From contig JADWOT020001720.1 in the NCBI GenBank assembly GCA_036345935.2, forward strand, positions 100,001-164,000: a stretch of 64,000 bases of DNA, read 5' to 3'. The position numbers and the translations under genes are program-made. Each line of letters begins with the position of its first letter. Positions within the stretch are counted from its first letter, which is position 1. The stretch is from Taenia hydatigena (taxonomy: Eukaryota; Platyhelminthes; Cestoda; Cyclophyllidea; Taeniidae). The notes under the pieces were generated by a model. That model was not told the DNA's origin. It ran no database searches and saw only the letters and a program-made list of their open reading frames with translations. Positions 47,379-60,337 of this stretch are shown here, piece after piece.

Positions 47379-48493
47379 AATCGCCCAGATGTGCTGTCGT
47401 GCGAGAAGAGGTGAAAGTCTAAGGCGTTCGAATGAATGACTTTATGGGCAGCAGCCGGAGAGATTAGCCGTTGAACATGGACCCGATTTGGGAAAATTGC
47501 ACTCATGTCTGTTCCAGCATTCTCAAAAACTATTCCTTGATGCGCACATCAAAGGAGTGCTACAGGACACTTTAATCTCCTTATGTTGTTCCATGCACGA
47601 TTGCCTATTTAACCATCGAGAGGGAGATAGATAAAGGATCCTGATCCATAGTCAAAGACAAATTCTAGCGAACAGGAGAAGGCAAAAGCAACACCCAAGA
47701 CAGCAGACACAAAAACCTAATTATACGCGTTTATATATAAGGTCTGCCTGTTAGATGGGAAAACTCGTCATGACTCCCAAGGCATTGTACAATTCAAACA
47801 ATCACATGAATTGAGGCTAATTGTTCAAACCGGTTTGATTCTTGCCTTAAAGCAGCAAAATCAGCATTGTCATTAACTAAGTTTATCATTCCAAGCACAA
47901 ATGTTGCCATTATGAGTCTTAATGTAGCACATCCCTAGTCAGCACAAACCTCAAATGAACGCGTGTCACACATATGTGACGCGACAGACGAACAACTATG
48001 CAAGGAGTGTAGAGACCGTTTCGCGAGCCACTCGTGCCAGTCATTAACTTTTCATGCAAACCAGGATACTTGATCTTAACGCGATTGATCTCTTTTGGCA
48101 ATTCTGCTAGGTTAGTAGTTTCGTCCAGCTCATAACTGGATTCAGTGGTAGAAAATTCTGCTGGCCATAACGCATGTCCACAGTTGGTCATTGAAATACC
48201 GGTCAAAAGGCATATTTAGTTTAAAAATACATGTTTTATTTCATTTCCTTGTGATAGGGTTTCCCGTCTGTTCTTTCTTGCCTTGATGTTCTTACTTTTG
48301 AGCTGCTCGGTCGCACCTATCCTGCTTCAATTCAGCTAGTAGGGAAGCAGAGGAAGTAACGTCAGTTCAGTTATTTCATATCCCTACATATTAGCTCTTT
48401 GCCTCTATTTTTCCACTTTAGCGCCATGAGAACGTCTCGCACTTCTGTATCCCTCACGCTTCTCTCACCTTCACCTCCCCCAAGCCCAAGATC
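47379..48493. other. Start of the near-identical tract in unit B; no gene
   Basis: Matches 15,285-16,399. The last cluster of A/B differences before the tract ends at 47,378 (C against A at 15,284). Confidence 0.55.
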
Positions 48494-51400
48494 AATTCTC
48501 CCCTCTCTCCTTCTCCTCCTCACCCTCATCGTGTGTCAGCGCCCTCCTCGTAGATGATTTAATTGGCTAGAAGGACAAGTTAGAAGATCATGATGAGATA
48601 AAATGTGCTTTTACACCAAAAGCCTCCAAAAGGACGAGAATAAAAGTGAACAATGACACACACATAAACTTAAGCGTAGATACGTAGTGGAAAAGGAGCA
48701 GGTGGTTTAGACCGGAAAGCATATAATCTTACCCTTTATTGTAGAGCGTCATGGACTAGAAAGTGAGTTGGACAGGTGAGAATTTGGTCAGCCTACAAAT
48801 TACAAAGTGAGAAGTAAGAACAATACGCTTACCTTAGCTCTCAAAAGGATAAATGAAGGAGGAGTAAAAACAGGAGATGGAATTGAGGCAAAGTAGTGTA
48901 AGACAAACTAAAGGGACAGAGAAAATGATAGAAATGGAGAAGTAATGGTAATCCAAGCTAAGCTATGCCAAAACAAGATTTGGTTTCGGGTAGAGTGTGG
49001 TTGAATCAGGTCCACTCTCACCCATGCTAGTCTGATCTGAGTTATGAATCTGGGCATTATTCACTCATGTCAAAATCGAGATCAAGACCAGTGGAGAGAT
49101 GAAGGGGAACTTACAAAGAGGACACCGATAGACGACAAGGTAGGAGGGGAAGGTGGGAGAAACTTAACAGAGGCAGAGGAGTGAGACGTTCTCGTGAAGG
49201 TAACGTGAAAAATAAAGGTAAGGAGCTGTATTGTAGGGAGCACCCACTGCCCTTTTCCGAATTAGTTGCGTATGGGGAGCGCAATCAATGTGACAATGCA
49301 AGGCGCAATACATGTGAGCACATAGAGTGCAGTAGGAGACAAGGGAGACTTACCAACGATGTGTGGGAGAGGGACATGAGAAAATAGACGTAGACAGGAG
49401 AGCTCCTCTCTGCCCATTTCAAAGAAGTCACCAGTTCTACCTCTTGGGTGTGCACCTCAAATTCCTAATGTCTGCGAAAAAAGAAAAGAAGACCTTAATT
49501 TACGTGGCATGGAGTTGTGTCAAGTTGATTAGGCGGGACAAATCAAAAGTGTTGGGGCTGAATTAAATGATAACGCATGAGGCACCTTATCCAAGCTTGT
49601 CATAATCTAGCCTAGGTTGCTAATCTTGCTTTTACTAATCCAGTCCATATTAGTTGGGTCTGGTCAGGCCTAGACTTGGGTACCGTGCTACAGTGCTTCC
49701 GCAGTGGAACATGAATAATGGGCAAGTTGTTTTACATCAGCTGGTCTCTAATGCAGCTGCTTATATAGGGACTTAGAAAATATTTGAAACATGAAGTGTA
49801 GGTGCTGCACAGAGAACGCAGTAAAGGGCAGAATGCTGATTAAAGGTTTCGGTGGCTCACCCCTAAAGATTGGTGTTAACAAAGGGGCTTTTCTGATGAC
49901 TGCCTTAATTCGACGTTTGGACGAATCGCTATTTTGCATTACGAATGGCGGTGTTGGCCCATACACATCTTCCGTGGGAGCGATGCACCAAGAATATTCA
50001 GTTGAAAGGGACAGAGGAACAATTGAGATTGAGGCGAAGAGGTAAGGAGTCGAGGTACGGAGCTGCAGTGCAGTGTTTTCCATTTCTTTCCTACCTCCTC
50101 CAATCCTTTCCAACAATAATTTGCCTGCCACTCATCTGGCCACTTGATTGAGTAAAATAAAAATGAACCAAGTTAATGAAAAAAAATTGCATTGATCTAA
50201 GCTACCAGTCAAAAGCCAATGCCATTCGGACATTTCCGATGGCGGTTAGCAGCCTTGCCTTGAAGTCTTGGTAATAAACAGCAAAGTTTAATTGTCTAGA
50301 AGCGGCTATTGCTAGTTTACGCACGACAGACATGGTAAGAAACCATAAGATGCAATTAATTCTTACCAGATGCCAAAAGCAGATTGCTGATTTGCCCTTT
50401 GGAGGACTCATGATTAGCAAATTATGCTCCAGTCAGACGCGATGCATTCTAGTGAAATTCATGGCCCGTAAATCCATTTTCACCCAGTAATTCTCAGTGA
50501 GCAAGCCAAGTCTCTGGAAAAATACGGCCCACTTCTGCCAACATCATGACACTTTAGTGCAGCAATTAATCTGATTTTCCAACGAGGTGAAAAGCAGTTA
50601 CCGCTGATGACCTCGAAAATGGTGAGCGAGTTCGTTAACTTAAAGACTTGTTTCACTTAACAGAATTTGCAGCAGACAGTTGAAATGTGTCTTAAAAATT
50701 GCAACCATTGTGGTTATCTATTTTTGATCTTAAACGATGCGTGATCCACTACATTTGACGTCCGGGACTAAATGGTCAAGTTTTGTAAACTTTGTACTCA
50801 TATCCAGCAAAGTTTTTTTATTTTCGTTTGATTCCATTTCCGTTTTTAAACGATATATAACAGCGACGTTTCTCATCTATCCTACTTAAATGTTACCTCT
50901 CCTTCAAATATAAAACTGGATCTCCCCAGCTCCACTACAGGTGTAGCTTACATTATTCAGCGTTTGGCAATGCTATCTATCACATAATAGTCACACCTTT
51001 GCACGAATCTGTACCTACGAAATGATATGGTGAGTAAGAGCAATCTTGTGCCCACCCCATTTAAGTATTCGCAAGCACAGCTTCAACGTTCATTAATGAG
51101 GTGGATTCATGTGCTTTCTGCTAACACATTGGCATTAAACACACATGTTCCTTAAAAAAGGCACACAACAATTTATTTACACTGAATAGACATTCATGTA
51201 AGTTGATTAGGTCCCGAACGGTTGTCCATTTATCATCTTTCTCCTAGTGCTAACTACAGAGTCATTTCAGTTGAGTTGGCGAACCGTGTGTTAATTATTC
51301 CATCCTCCTGCCCTACGATTAAAGGGAGACATAAGTGCGAATATTGCAGAGGTGCCACTGGAGCAACACGCAAAGTCCCCCTTTACGGTGGGTCACTGTC

Positions 51401-53204
51401 TCCTTGTACCCACTTGATGAATCTGTTTCTCCCACTTAATTTCCTCCAATTTGGTTTCGACGCAAGGGCATTAGCGGTTGAGTTTGTAGCAGGGCGGGGT
51501 GGGCTTCTATGCGGTACTTTCTTAGATCTGATAACCACATGAATTAAGGCCGTTGCCTCCAACAGCTGGAAGTGGACATCTCATAGCCAACATTACTACC
51601 TCATAACTGCGCCAACGCGTGAACACTCTCGTTGCACATAAAATGCCTCTCCTTATGTAAGAGTGATTACTCAATTGGCAAGTGACGTGGCAATTTAGTA
51701 AGGCATCAAGCAACCATCATTACCTACGGCTTTCAAATGGGAGCGCGTATGACTGTGCGGTTAGTCCCAGTCCTTTCCACCATTAGCTGCTCAATGAATC
51801 ATTTTCAACGATTGAAAAGCCTTCAAAGTACGCCAAGTGGAAGTAGTGGAAACGAGCCTCGATAGGAGTTGACTTGACCGCAGATACTTTAAGTGATTTG
51901 CAAGACATCAGTAGACATTTAATGTGATGGCTTACGCATACGGAGCGTCAACCTCGACTGTCTCGCTTCAAAGCTGAACTGTTTGCATTCCAAACGATGC
52001 TGTTTTCGTAGTCCATTGGAGTTACATTTGATGAACTTGGCGACAATCAGTCCAGTCTCCCCTATTTCGATGGTAATGCTCCCAAAAAACCTTTTGCAAA
52101 TTAATTTCCTACTCACGATTCAAACTGAATGCCAAATCTACTTCAATCCGACGGGTGATTTTCGTACCTGAGGAAACAAAATGGGCTGCAAAGCAACAAC
52201 CTCACTCGTTGTGAAGCTATACGATAATCCGACCATTCTGATCTGCCAATTGGCACTCAATTCGACGATAGCGTGGATTACACGCGAAAGCACATTCGAA
52301 GTGGATTCTTAACTACCTCGACTTGCATTCACTCAAATCGCGCCTGCTGAATGCGCTCAAGACGCATACAGCTCGCCAGTGGGGAGCAATTCGACGATCT
52401 TTTCAAGAGTACACCTGCTGCATCCACCAACACGAACACTACAAGCGTGAATGATTCTGCCAACGTGAATTGTGTTACGTCTTGATTACAGCAGAGACAA
52501 CAAAGTTAGGCGAATTCACTGTGGGTCGTGGGTCATGGACAAATGGGTTCCCAGACCTAATTGACCGCTTACACTACTTCCAAACAGCCCATATCCACAA
52601 GACGCAGTTACTTCTTTGCTTCTTTACCAAAGAAACACTCAAACACCCATGGAAGAGGTGGTGATGCCTTGTCTGAACTGTAGCAGTGGACCACCTCACC
52701 CCACACGCCTCATCAGCGTCAATCAACAATCAAATTTATCATCATCTGCGCAAACCCGTTCGATCCTCACCTTCCTCTGTTTGCAAAAGAAACAAGAGTA
52801 AGAGAGTGAAATTCTTAAATTTACTAATTATGGGAAATTCACAGAAACATGCAACACTGTAAAGACACCATTATAGCCTGGCAAAGAAGATGTAGGCATT
52901 TGGAACGGTAAGAATTCCGAGCTTTGAGAGTTTTGCGCTGTTTCGCATTAAAATGGTGCCAGAAGACAACTAATCATTCTAGTGCCCCTTTTCCTTCTTT
53001 ACTCATGTTCTTCATGAACTATGTGGTGGTAGCGGTGTTTCCGCACCGACAAATTGTACTTATCACCCGCTTTAGATAGCGGACCTCTCATCTGCATTCC
53101 ATTCACACATCGACATTTAAACCTGCGAAGCGGAGCCTTAAGCGACCTCCCGTACAAATGGTGCCAGACAACTGTCACTAATGTGATTATAAACGAAAAT
53201 TTTC
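48494..53204. repeat. Internal segmental duplication, left copy (unit B)
   Basis: Counterpart of 16,400-21,110 at offset 32,094; near-identical except for patches at about 50,290-50,745 and 51,854-52,125. Confidence 0.75.
50844..50952 (+). mobile_element. LTR-like relic, unit B
   Basis: Identical counterpart of 18,750-18,858, ending CTACAGGTGTAGCTTACA. Confidence 0.5.
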
Positions 53205-55592
53205 ACAAGGCGTTTTTGGATGGACCCAGAAATCCATCCACTGTTTCCTGAGACTAATGTCGCACTTTTCAATGCATCTACCTGCTTTTTCCCAGTTTTG
53301 ATTTGGAGCTCTGGTATGGCTCTAGCGACAAGGTGGAGAATGGGTCTCATTGGCCCTTAATGTATCTACCTTTACGCTGATACTAGAGGACCTTAAACTC
53401 CAATCTAGCCAACCCTTTACAGCATCCTCCCAATTTTAACGCACAGTTAAGGAGACGTTAGCTACTCACATTTTGTCTGCTTCTCAGCCTCCATCGCCAC
53501 TGCTTCCCTCTCAATGTCTCTGATACCTCCAACCGCACACTTCACCATTTTAAAGTCAAAAGACCAGAAGAGATCAAAAGCATAAAAATTATGAACAAGT
53601 TATGCCATTAACTTCTCCTCCCCTGCTTTACCTTCCCTTCCTTCTCTCTATCCTCATTTTCGTCACAACTGGTATCCTAGTGTGTTTCACAAATCAATGT
53701 AGAACTATGGGTAGCATCTTCGAATGTGCCGTCCGATAAAAATTCATATTCCTTCCACAAAATTGATTTCTGCATGATCCACTTGAATACATGGCTAGGA
53801 AAGTAGACCAATGGAGAAATTCAAGAACATACGGAAAGAAGAAAGGAAATGAGAATTTCAGTGCTTCAGCACCGTGCAGAGACATCCCATTTTGAAACTT
53901 CCCATCCTTTTCTCCGCTTACCCTTCGTAAACCTCTCGCTTTCGCCTCGTACCCAATCATTCTTTCGTCACTTTCGGCCGATAAAGCATGTTGCTTCGCC
54001 CAGGTTGGCGCGGTTTGCTCACCGCCATTGTACTCCCTAGAGCAAGGCAACAATGGATCTTGGTGTGAAATTAGAGTAGTCGGCAGATACGCACCATCAC
54101 TCGCGCCATAGTAATCGCAAGGGGTGAGATGCCACTGCATAACAGGCGTCCCTTCAAAAAAAGCCGAAGATAAGCAGTCAGAACGAGGCAGTGCATTTAA
54201 GTCAAAGCACATTAGTATCGGTGGTTCTTCTCATTCTCTTTTCCCTCCTTTGCATGCATTAAGATGCACACGATTCGGTCAAGTCAGGAAAGCAAAAAAG
54301 TGAGGGACTCCTGCTTCCTTAAAACCACCTACAAGTGTTGCTATCCAAAGTCCACACCAGACGGCACTGAGCGACACCACACGTGAAGTGTTACCAATCG
54401 AATCACACGTGTCAGGTCCAAATTGGCCTACCACACGACAAGCTGTCAGACATGCTGTTCTACATGTTGCACGCTTACATTTATTCATCTTGCTTTGCCA
54501 CGCTGCCATTCCTGACATTCAGTTATTCGTCGATGCCTCTCTCCTGCCTTGTTTTACCTTTGCCCCCGGTCTTATTTGTATCTCCTACTTCTGCCGCAAC
54601 TCTCTCTTTTCATCACTCCAGACCTTTCAATTCTTCATTCTGGAGACGTCGAAGGGGCACAAACAGATAGATGTCATAATAATTAGGGGTGACTTTTGGT
54701 GCCATCGCTTCTTCCTCCGACTGTGCTACTCTCCTCTGTTCTGGGATTTTACTTGCATGCGTCATTTCAATATTATCACATTCGATATCCAGCATAATCA
54801 CATGAAAAGGGAGCCATGACTAGGCAGTTCACGTGTCATTGGGACGAATTCTTCAAATTTTACCTAGACACGTGTCCAGATGAGTAAACGATTGAATCAG
54901 TTTAGAATTAGAGGGTAGAAATATAGAAAGCCATAAAGGAGTCCACAGCACAGCACTGTGGAGAGTCATCCTACAGCGTCCACTTCCAATCCTCTTCTGT
55001 CCATCTCCACCCTTACTCCTTCCTTACTCTACCCCAATTATTCTGTCTCATTCAGCTGAAATTCATGTTACCCAACTCCTGCCGAAAAACGCATGGACCA
55101 CCATTGCCTTTTGTAATGCAAAACAACAATTAGTCTAGGCACAGAAGTAGGAGTGCACATCAGAAATGCCCCTTCGTTAACTCAATAGCAATAGCTAAGG
55201 GCGGGTCGCCAAGTCCTCATCCTCACAGGCGTCTTATGTGTTAAAATTTAAGTCAGTCTCAACATTTTAATTTGGCCTGCCTAATCAACTCGTTAAAACC
55301 GCACGCCATGTAAATTGAGGTCTTGTCTTTCTTTCTCGCAGATGCTAGGGATCAAAGTACACATGGAAAGGCAAAGATTCACCCGTCTGCGTTTCCCTTC
55401 TCATGCTTTACTCCAACGCATCTTCAGAAATCGTCTCATTTGTCGCCTGCTGCACTCTATACACTCACACGTATTGCGTCTTGCAGGAGACAAATTTTCT
55501 CTACATGGTGCATGAGTTTTGCTAGTTTCATGTGTCGTGTTCACTTCTATCTAAAATAAATGAGGGTGTAGAGTCACAGGAGGAAAAAAAAA
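53205..55592. other. Gene-free spacer, unit B
   Basis: Counterpart of 21,111-23,499, nearly identical; no supported gene. Confidence 0.5.
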
Positions 55593-58500
55593 CGATTAAA
55601 TGAAGCAAAGTCAATTGGTGGATGGCTGATGGAATGCAAGCAAAGTGTAGAGTTGAGATAGAATGGCCAAAGATCTAGGCACCTAAAGGGCGATCAAAGG
55701 AGACTATTGCGCCCAGGACGAAAATGTCGATTTGATCAGCTAGAAAAACTTGTTTGAAGGCGAGGATGAGATGAATGTGTCTTTACACCCACACACACAA
55801 GCATAACACACGCTTCTAGCTGCTTTTCTAAGATGCCAATTCAGCCGACTACCCAAGTACCGGAAATAAAGGTAAACAATGCAACATACACAAACTTAGG
55901 CAGACAGAGAGGCGTAGATACATGGTGGAAATGAAGTGGGCAGTCTAGAGTGAAAAGCCAGACAGGGAAATTCTTTACAAAAAAAATAAAAGGAGTAGAC
56001 AGTGAGATGAGTAGGTAGGGATTCGAGCAGCCTACAAATTACGAAGTAAGAAGTAGGACCAACACGTCCACCTTCGCCCCCGAAAGGCTAATTGAAAGAG
56101 GAGTAGAAGTAGGAGATGGAATTGAGGTGAAGTAGTGTAGTACCAACTAAAACAACAGAAAAATAGAAACGAGGTTTAGTGGTAATCATAGCTAAACTTT
56201 GTTAAAACACGATTTGGTCTCGGGCAGAGTGTGATTGATTCAGGTCCAGCCCAACTTACGCTAGTCTGATCTAAGCGATAAATCTGCGCATTGTTTACTC
56301 ATGTCGCAATCGAGATTGAGACTAGTGGAGGGATGAAAGGGAACCTGCAAAGTGGGCAGCGGCAGACGGTGCGGTAGGAGGGGAAGGTGAAGGAAGCTTA
56401 AAGAAAGCAGAAGAGCGAGATGTTCTAGTGTCACTAAAGTGGAAAAATTAGGCAAGAAGCTGAATCGTAGGGAATACTCACTCCTCTTTTCCGTATGTAT
56501 TTTTTCGAGGAGCACAAATGGTATGGCATTAGGCAAGAAGCAATACGTGTGAGTATGAGAAAAAGGAGACACTCACCGAAGATGCGTTGGAGTGGCACAT
56601 GCGAAAGGGGCGTAGACAAGAGATCCCTAATGTCTGCGCGATGGAAAGACAACACCTCAAGTCTCATCGAAATGAGTTGTGCAGAGTTGATTAGGGGGTC
56701 AATTTAGATGGCAACGTAAAAGGCGCCTTAGTCGAGCTCGCCATGATCTAGCATAGGCTGTTAATCTTGTCTATTCTGACTTAGTTCAAATTATTCAAGC
56801 CACGCTACAGTTCTTCTGCAGTGGGACATGAATGTTGGGAAATTTGTTGTGCACCAGCAGGTCCCTTATACTGCTGCTTAATCGGGAATTTGAGACGTGA
56901 AAAGTAAGAGCAGCACAGCAAGCATGGTGCACAGTTGAATTTTGATTGAAGGAATAGCCATTGAGTTTACGAAGAGGCTTTTATTATGCAAATGGCAATG
57001 GTGGCTCATTCGTTATCGATAGGAGCGAATTAATAAAGATTTTAGGCTGAAAGGGACACATGAATGGTTGAGATTGGGGCAAAGAGGTGAGAAGTCGTGC
57101 GTATGGAGCTGTGGCGCAGCGTTCCTCATTTCTTCTCTACTTCCTCCCATCCTTTTCTACACTGATTCATTTCCCCACTTATCTAGCTATGTAAGTGAGT
57201 AAAAGATAAAGAAACTAACTTGATAAAACAAAGTTGAAGTTTTCGAATGCCACACTAGAAGAGGCTAATCAAAGTCCTCTTTTCGATGCCCTTTACACTG
57301 GATATCAGATGTAATAATATTGAAACGACGCACACAAATGAAGTGAGGATTGAGAGTGGCACACGGATGGAGCTTGGATAAGAGCAGAGAGGAAGCAAGA
57401 GCAGGTGTGGAAAGCGCAAATTATCTGCACAATGCTATTGATGAGAAGGAAGAACAAACACTTGAGAAGTAACAATATCTTTCTACTCCCTCATACAACC
57501 TATTCTTAAAACTGCACTGTCTGAGCTGCCCTAATCGAATTTACTTTCTTTGCCCCATATTCTCGCAAATCCGCATCGTCACTGCTCAGATCTAAACCAC
57601 TTTATCCTTGCCTTGAGTGCACAAATCTCTCCCTATTTCCACATTTTCCTTTGTTACCGTAGTGAAATCATTCGCATTAAATTGTGTTTATTCGTACGCA
57701 TCAAATGTCTTCAAACTGATTTGCACTTCACTGAACCAATTGTGCGGCAGTGTAATGTCCAATCACCCTAGCTGTTTGTTAGTACACACTCCTAGTACAG
57801 CTGCATGGCACGAAGTGTTATAGTTTTAGAGGAGACCTACGTTTTTGACATCACAGCAAGATGACAGCCGGCGCCTAATTGGAATCGCTTGTAGATCAAA
57901 GTGAGAAATACTTCGAACGCAGAGCACTTGGGCTAATTTGCTACTCTGCTGCTTGTGCAATCTAACTGTGATCTAGGCTATCACACAAAACCTACTGCTA
58001 TTCTGACCTCCCCGATGGCAGTGGAATGCGGTGAGCAGCTCTTTTGCAAATAACTCCTTTTCTCGCCTTGCGTTGAAGGCTTCTAACCATAAATGCACAG
58101 CTGTTAAATTGGAAAAAAAGCTCCACGTAGTTTACAGATGTAAGTATGTTATCTACTCGTGCTAAGCAATTTTATGGCGAATTAATGATTAAAAATCTCG
58201 GGAATGAACGGTAAAGTTTCATTGTCATGTAAATGGATATTGCCAGTTTATGCATGACAGGGATGGTAAGGAAGCATACAATGCAATTAATTCCTACCTA
58301 AGTTATGTGCGAAGTAGTGCCAAAGGCAGAATTCTGATGTTGAATCGCTTGGTAAAGGTCTCATGATTAGCAAATTATGCCTCGGTCAGACGTGACACGT
58401 TCCAGTGAAAGTCATGCCCTGAAAGCTCATTTCTACCAAGCGATTCCCATTGAGTAGGATAATCCTCTAAAAAAATACGACCCTCTTCTGCCAAAATAAT

Positions 58501-59583
58501 GGCATTCTAGTGTAGCAAAGGATCCAATTTACCAACAAGATTGAAAGCAGTTACCGCTGATGACTTCCAAAATGATGAGCGATTTAACTGACTTAAAGAC
58601 TTGTTTTACTTAACAAAATATGCAATCCGCAGTTAAAATGTGTCCTAGAAATTGTGTGCCTCACATGCATTTATTTCTAGTCTTAAACGATACGTAATGT
58701 ATTACATTTAAAATACAGGACCAAATGATTAAGTTTCATAGACATTGATGGAATAAAATCCATCATAAATCATACTTGTGTGTCCAAATCTAATAAAATT
58801 TATTTATTACACTCACAGCAGCAATAAAAATGTGGCAATCTCTCACATTGAAGTGCTTTGGCATGCAGGAGTTGGTACAAGTGAAGTTCTGGGCAGCCCA
58901 TTGGCTCGAAATACCCGTGATTATGTAAAAACAGTCCTAATTGACGTCACCACGTTTGCTCTTTGATAACAAGCCATCTCAGTCTGGCCTAATAATTGCA
59001 ATTCACTATTCAAATCAGCCTAGACTTACCAGAACCCAGCTTAAACCATTGTGCCTTTTTATGCACTCACTCACTTCTCAGCGCAGAAGTGGTGCGCCAA
59101 ACGACCATTTTTAACAATCCGGTCGTAGCAAAATGTAGTCGCTGCACTCCCACCATAGCCTGGAGACTGCTCTGACATCACATTGCACCACATCACCTCA
59201 CACCGCATCCACGTCAATCAACAAGCAGACTTATCACCACCTGCGCGAACCTGCTCGACCCTCACATTTCTGTTTGCGAAGAAACACGAAATAAGGAAGT
59301 AACAATTTTAATTTTGTTAATGATGAAAACGAAGAGAAACACACAACACTGTCAGGATCTACAGGGTTTTGTGCTATTCCACATTAGTGTTGCCTGAAGG
59401 CACAGTTAATCATTCCATTGTCCTCTTTTCCTCTTCATGCGTGGTCCTTCGTGGAATTCACGATGATAGCGGTGTTTCCACACCGACAAATTGCACTTAT
59501 AATCCGCTTTGGACAGCGGACCTCCCGCCTGCATTTGATTCACACCCAACCGACATTTGAACCTGCGAAACGAAAACAGCAAG
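55593..59583. repeat. Internal segmental duplication, right copy (unit B)
   Basis: Counterpart of 23,500-27,490; small divergent patches at about 56,780-56,970 and 57,285-57,320. Confidence 0.75.
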
Positions 59584-60077
59584 CATGGGTTTGGAAAAGC
59601 CTCGATAAATAAGAAGGAAATAAGGTTTAAGCAGAGGTGCTGAATTTAAGTCCCATGAGCATTCATAATGCAGGGGCATCACACGAAACAGTAAGGGATA
59701 GGTCACGCTATACAAGGAATAGTCATCATTTATCATGAATGGCATAGGCCAGTGCCAGTGCCTGTGCACAGCGAAGCGCGGTGACAAACAAATTTTCTTG
59801 TGAAAGGAGATGTCTGCAATCTTAGATACCCGTACCAGCAGGAGGCGTCAACCTAGTCAGCAATTAGACACTTGAAAGGTGTAGGCGTCTATCGGTCAGT
59901 GACTATCCCCAAAAATATTGGTTTTTAGCTCACCCACACAGTGGTAATTCCTGAGACCCTTTATTTGTTAAGTAAACTTTACAATTTACAGTGTCTGCCT
60001 GACACAACTACTCAATGTCTTCAGGTGCGCCTCCTATTGAAGCATCTTCTCCTATCTTGCATCCACCCAAATAGACA
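59584..60077. other. Gene-free stretch, unit B
   Basis: Counterpart of 27,491-27,984; nothing supported. Confidence 0.45.
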
Positions 60078-60337
60078 TCACAATCGGAATGTGTAAAAAG
60101 CAGAAGTGATACGATAGCCATGAAACTGTCCCTTCTGCACACCACGCCACACACGTGCTGCGGTCTGGTCGTCGTCGTCGTCAGCTGGATTGCAATTAGG
60201 ATCAAACATTTCCAAATGGTTTGCACCAATGAAATGTAGACCACAAGCACTCGCCTTACCACATGAAGACAAACGCTGGATTCGTAGGTTGTGAAAAATA
60301 CTACACATGCTAAATCTGCCTATGACCTAAAACGAAG
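60078..60337 (-). pseudogene. RAD54-like helicase exon relic, unit B
   Basis: Same sequence as 27,985-28,244: motif V-like GLHFIGANHL, motif VI-like QTAARVWRGVQK, the same frameshift, stops and GAC expansion. The decay therefore happened before the recent duplication. Confidence 0.75.
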
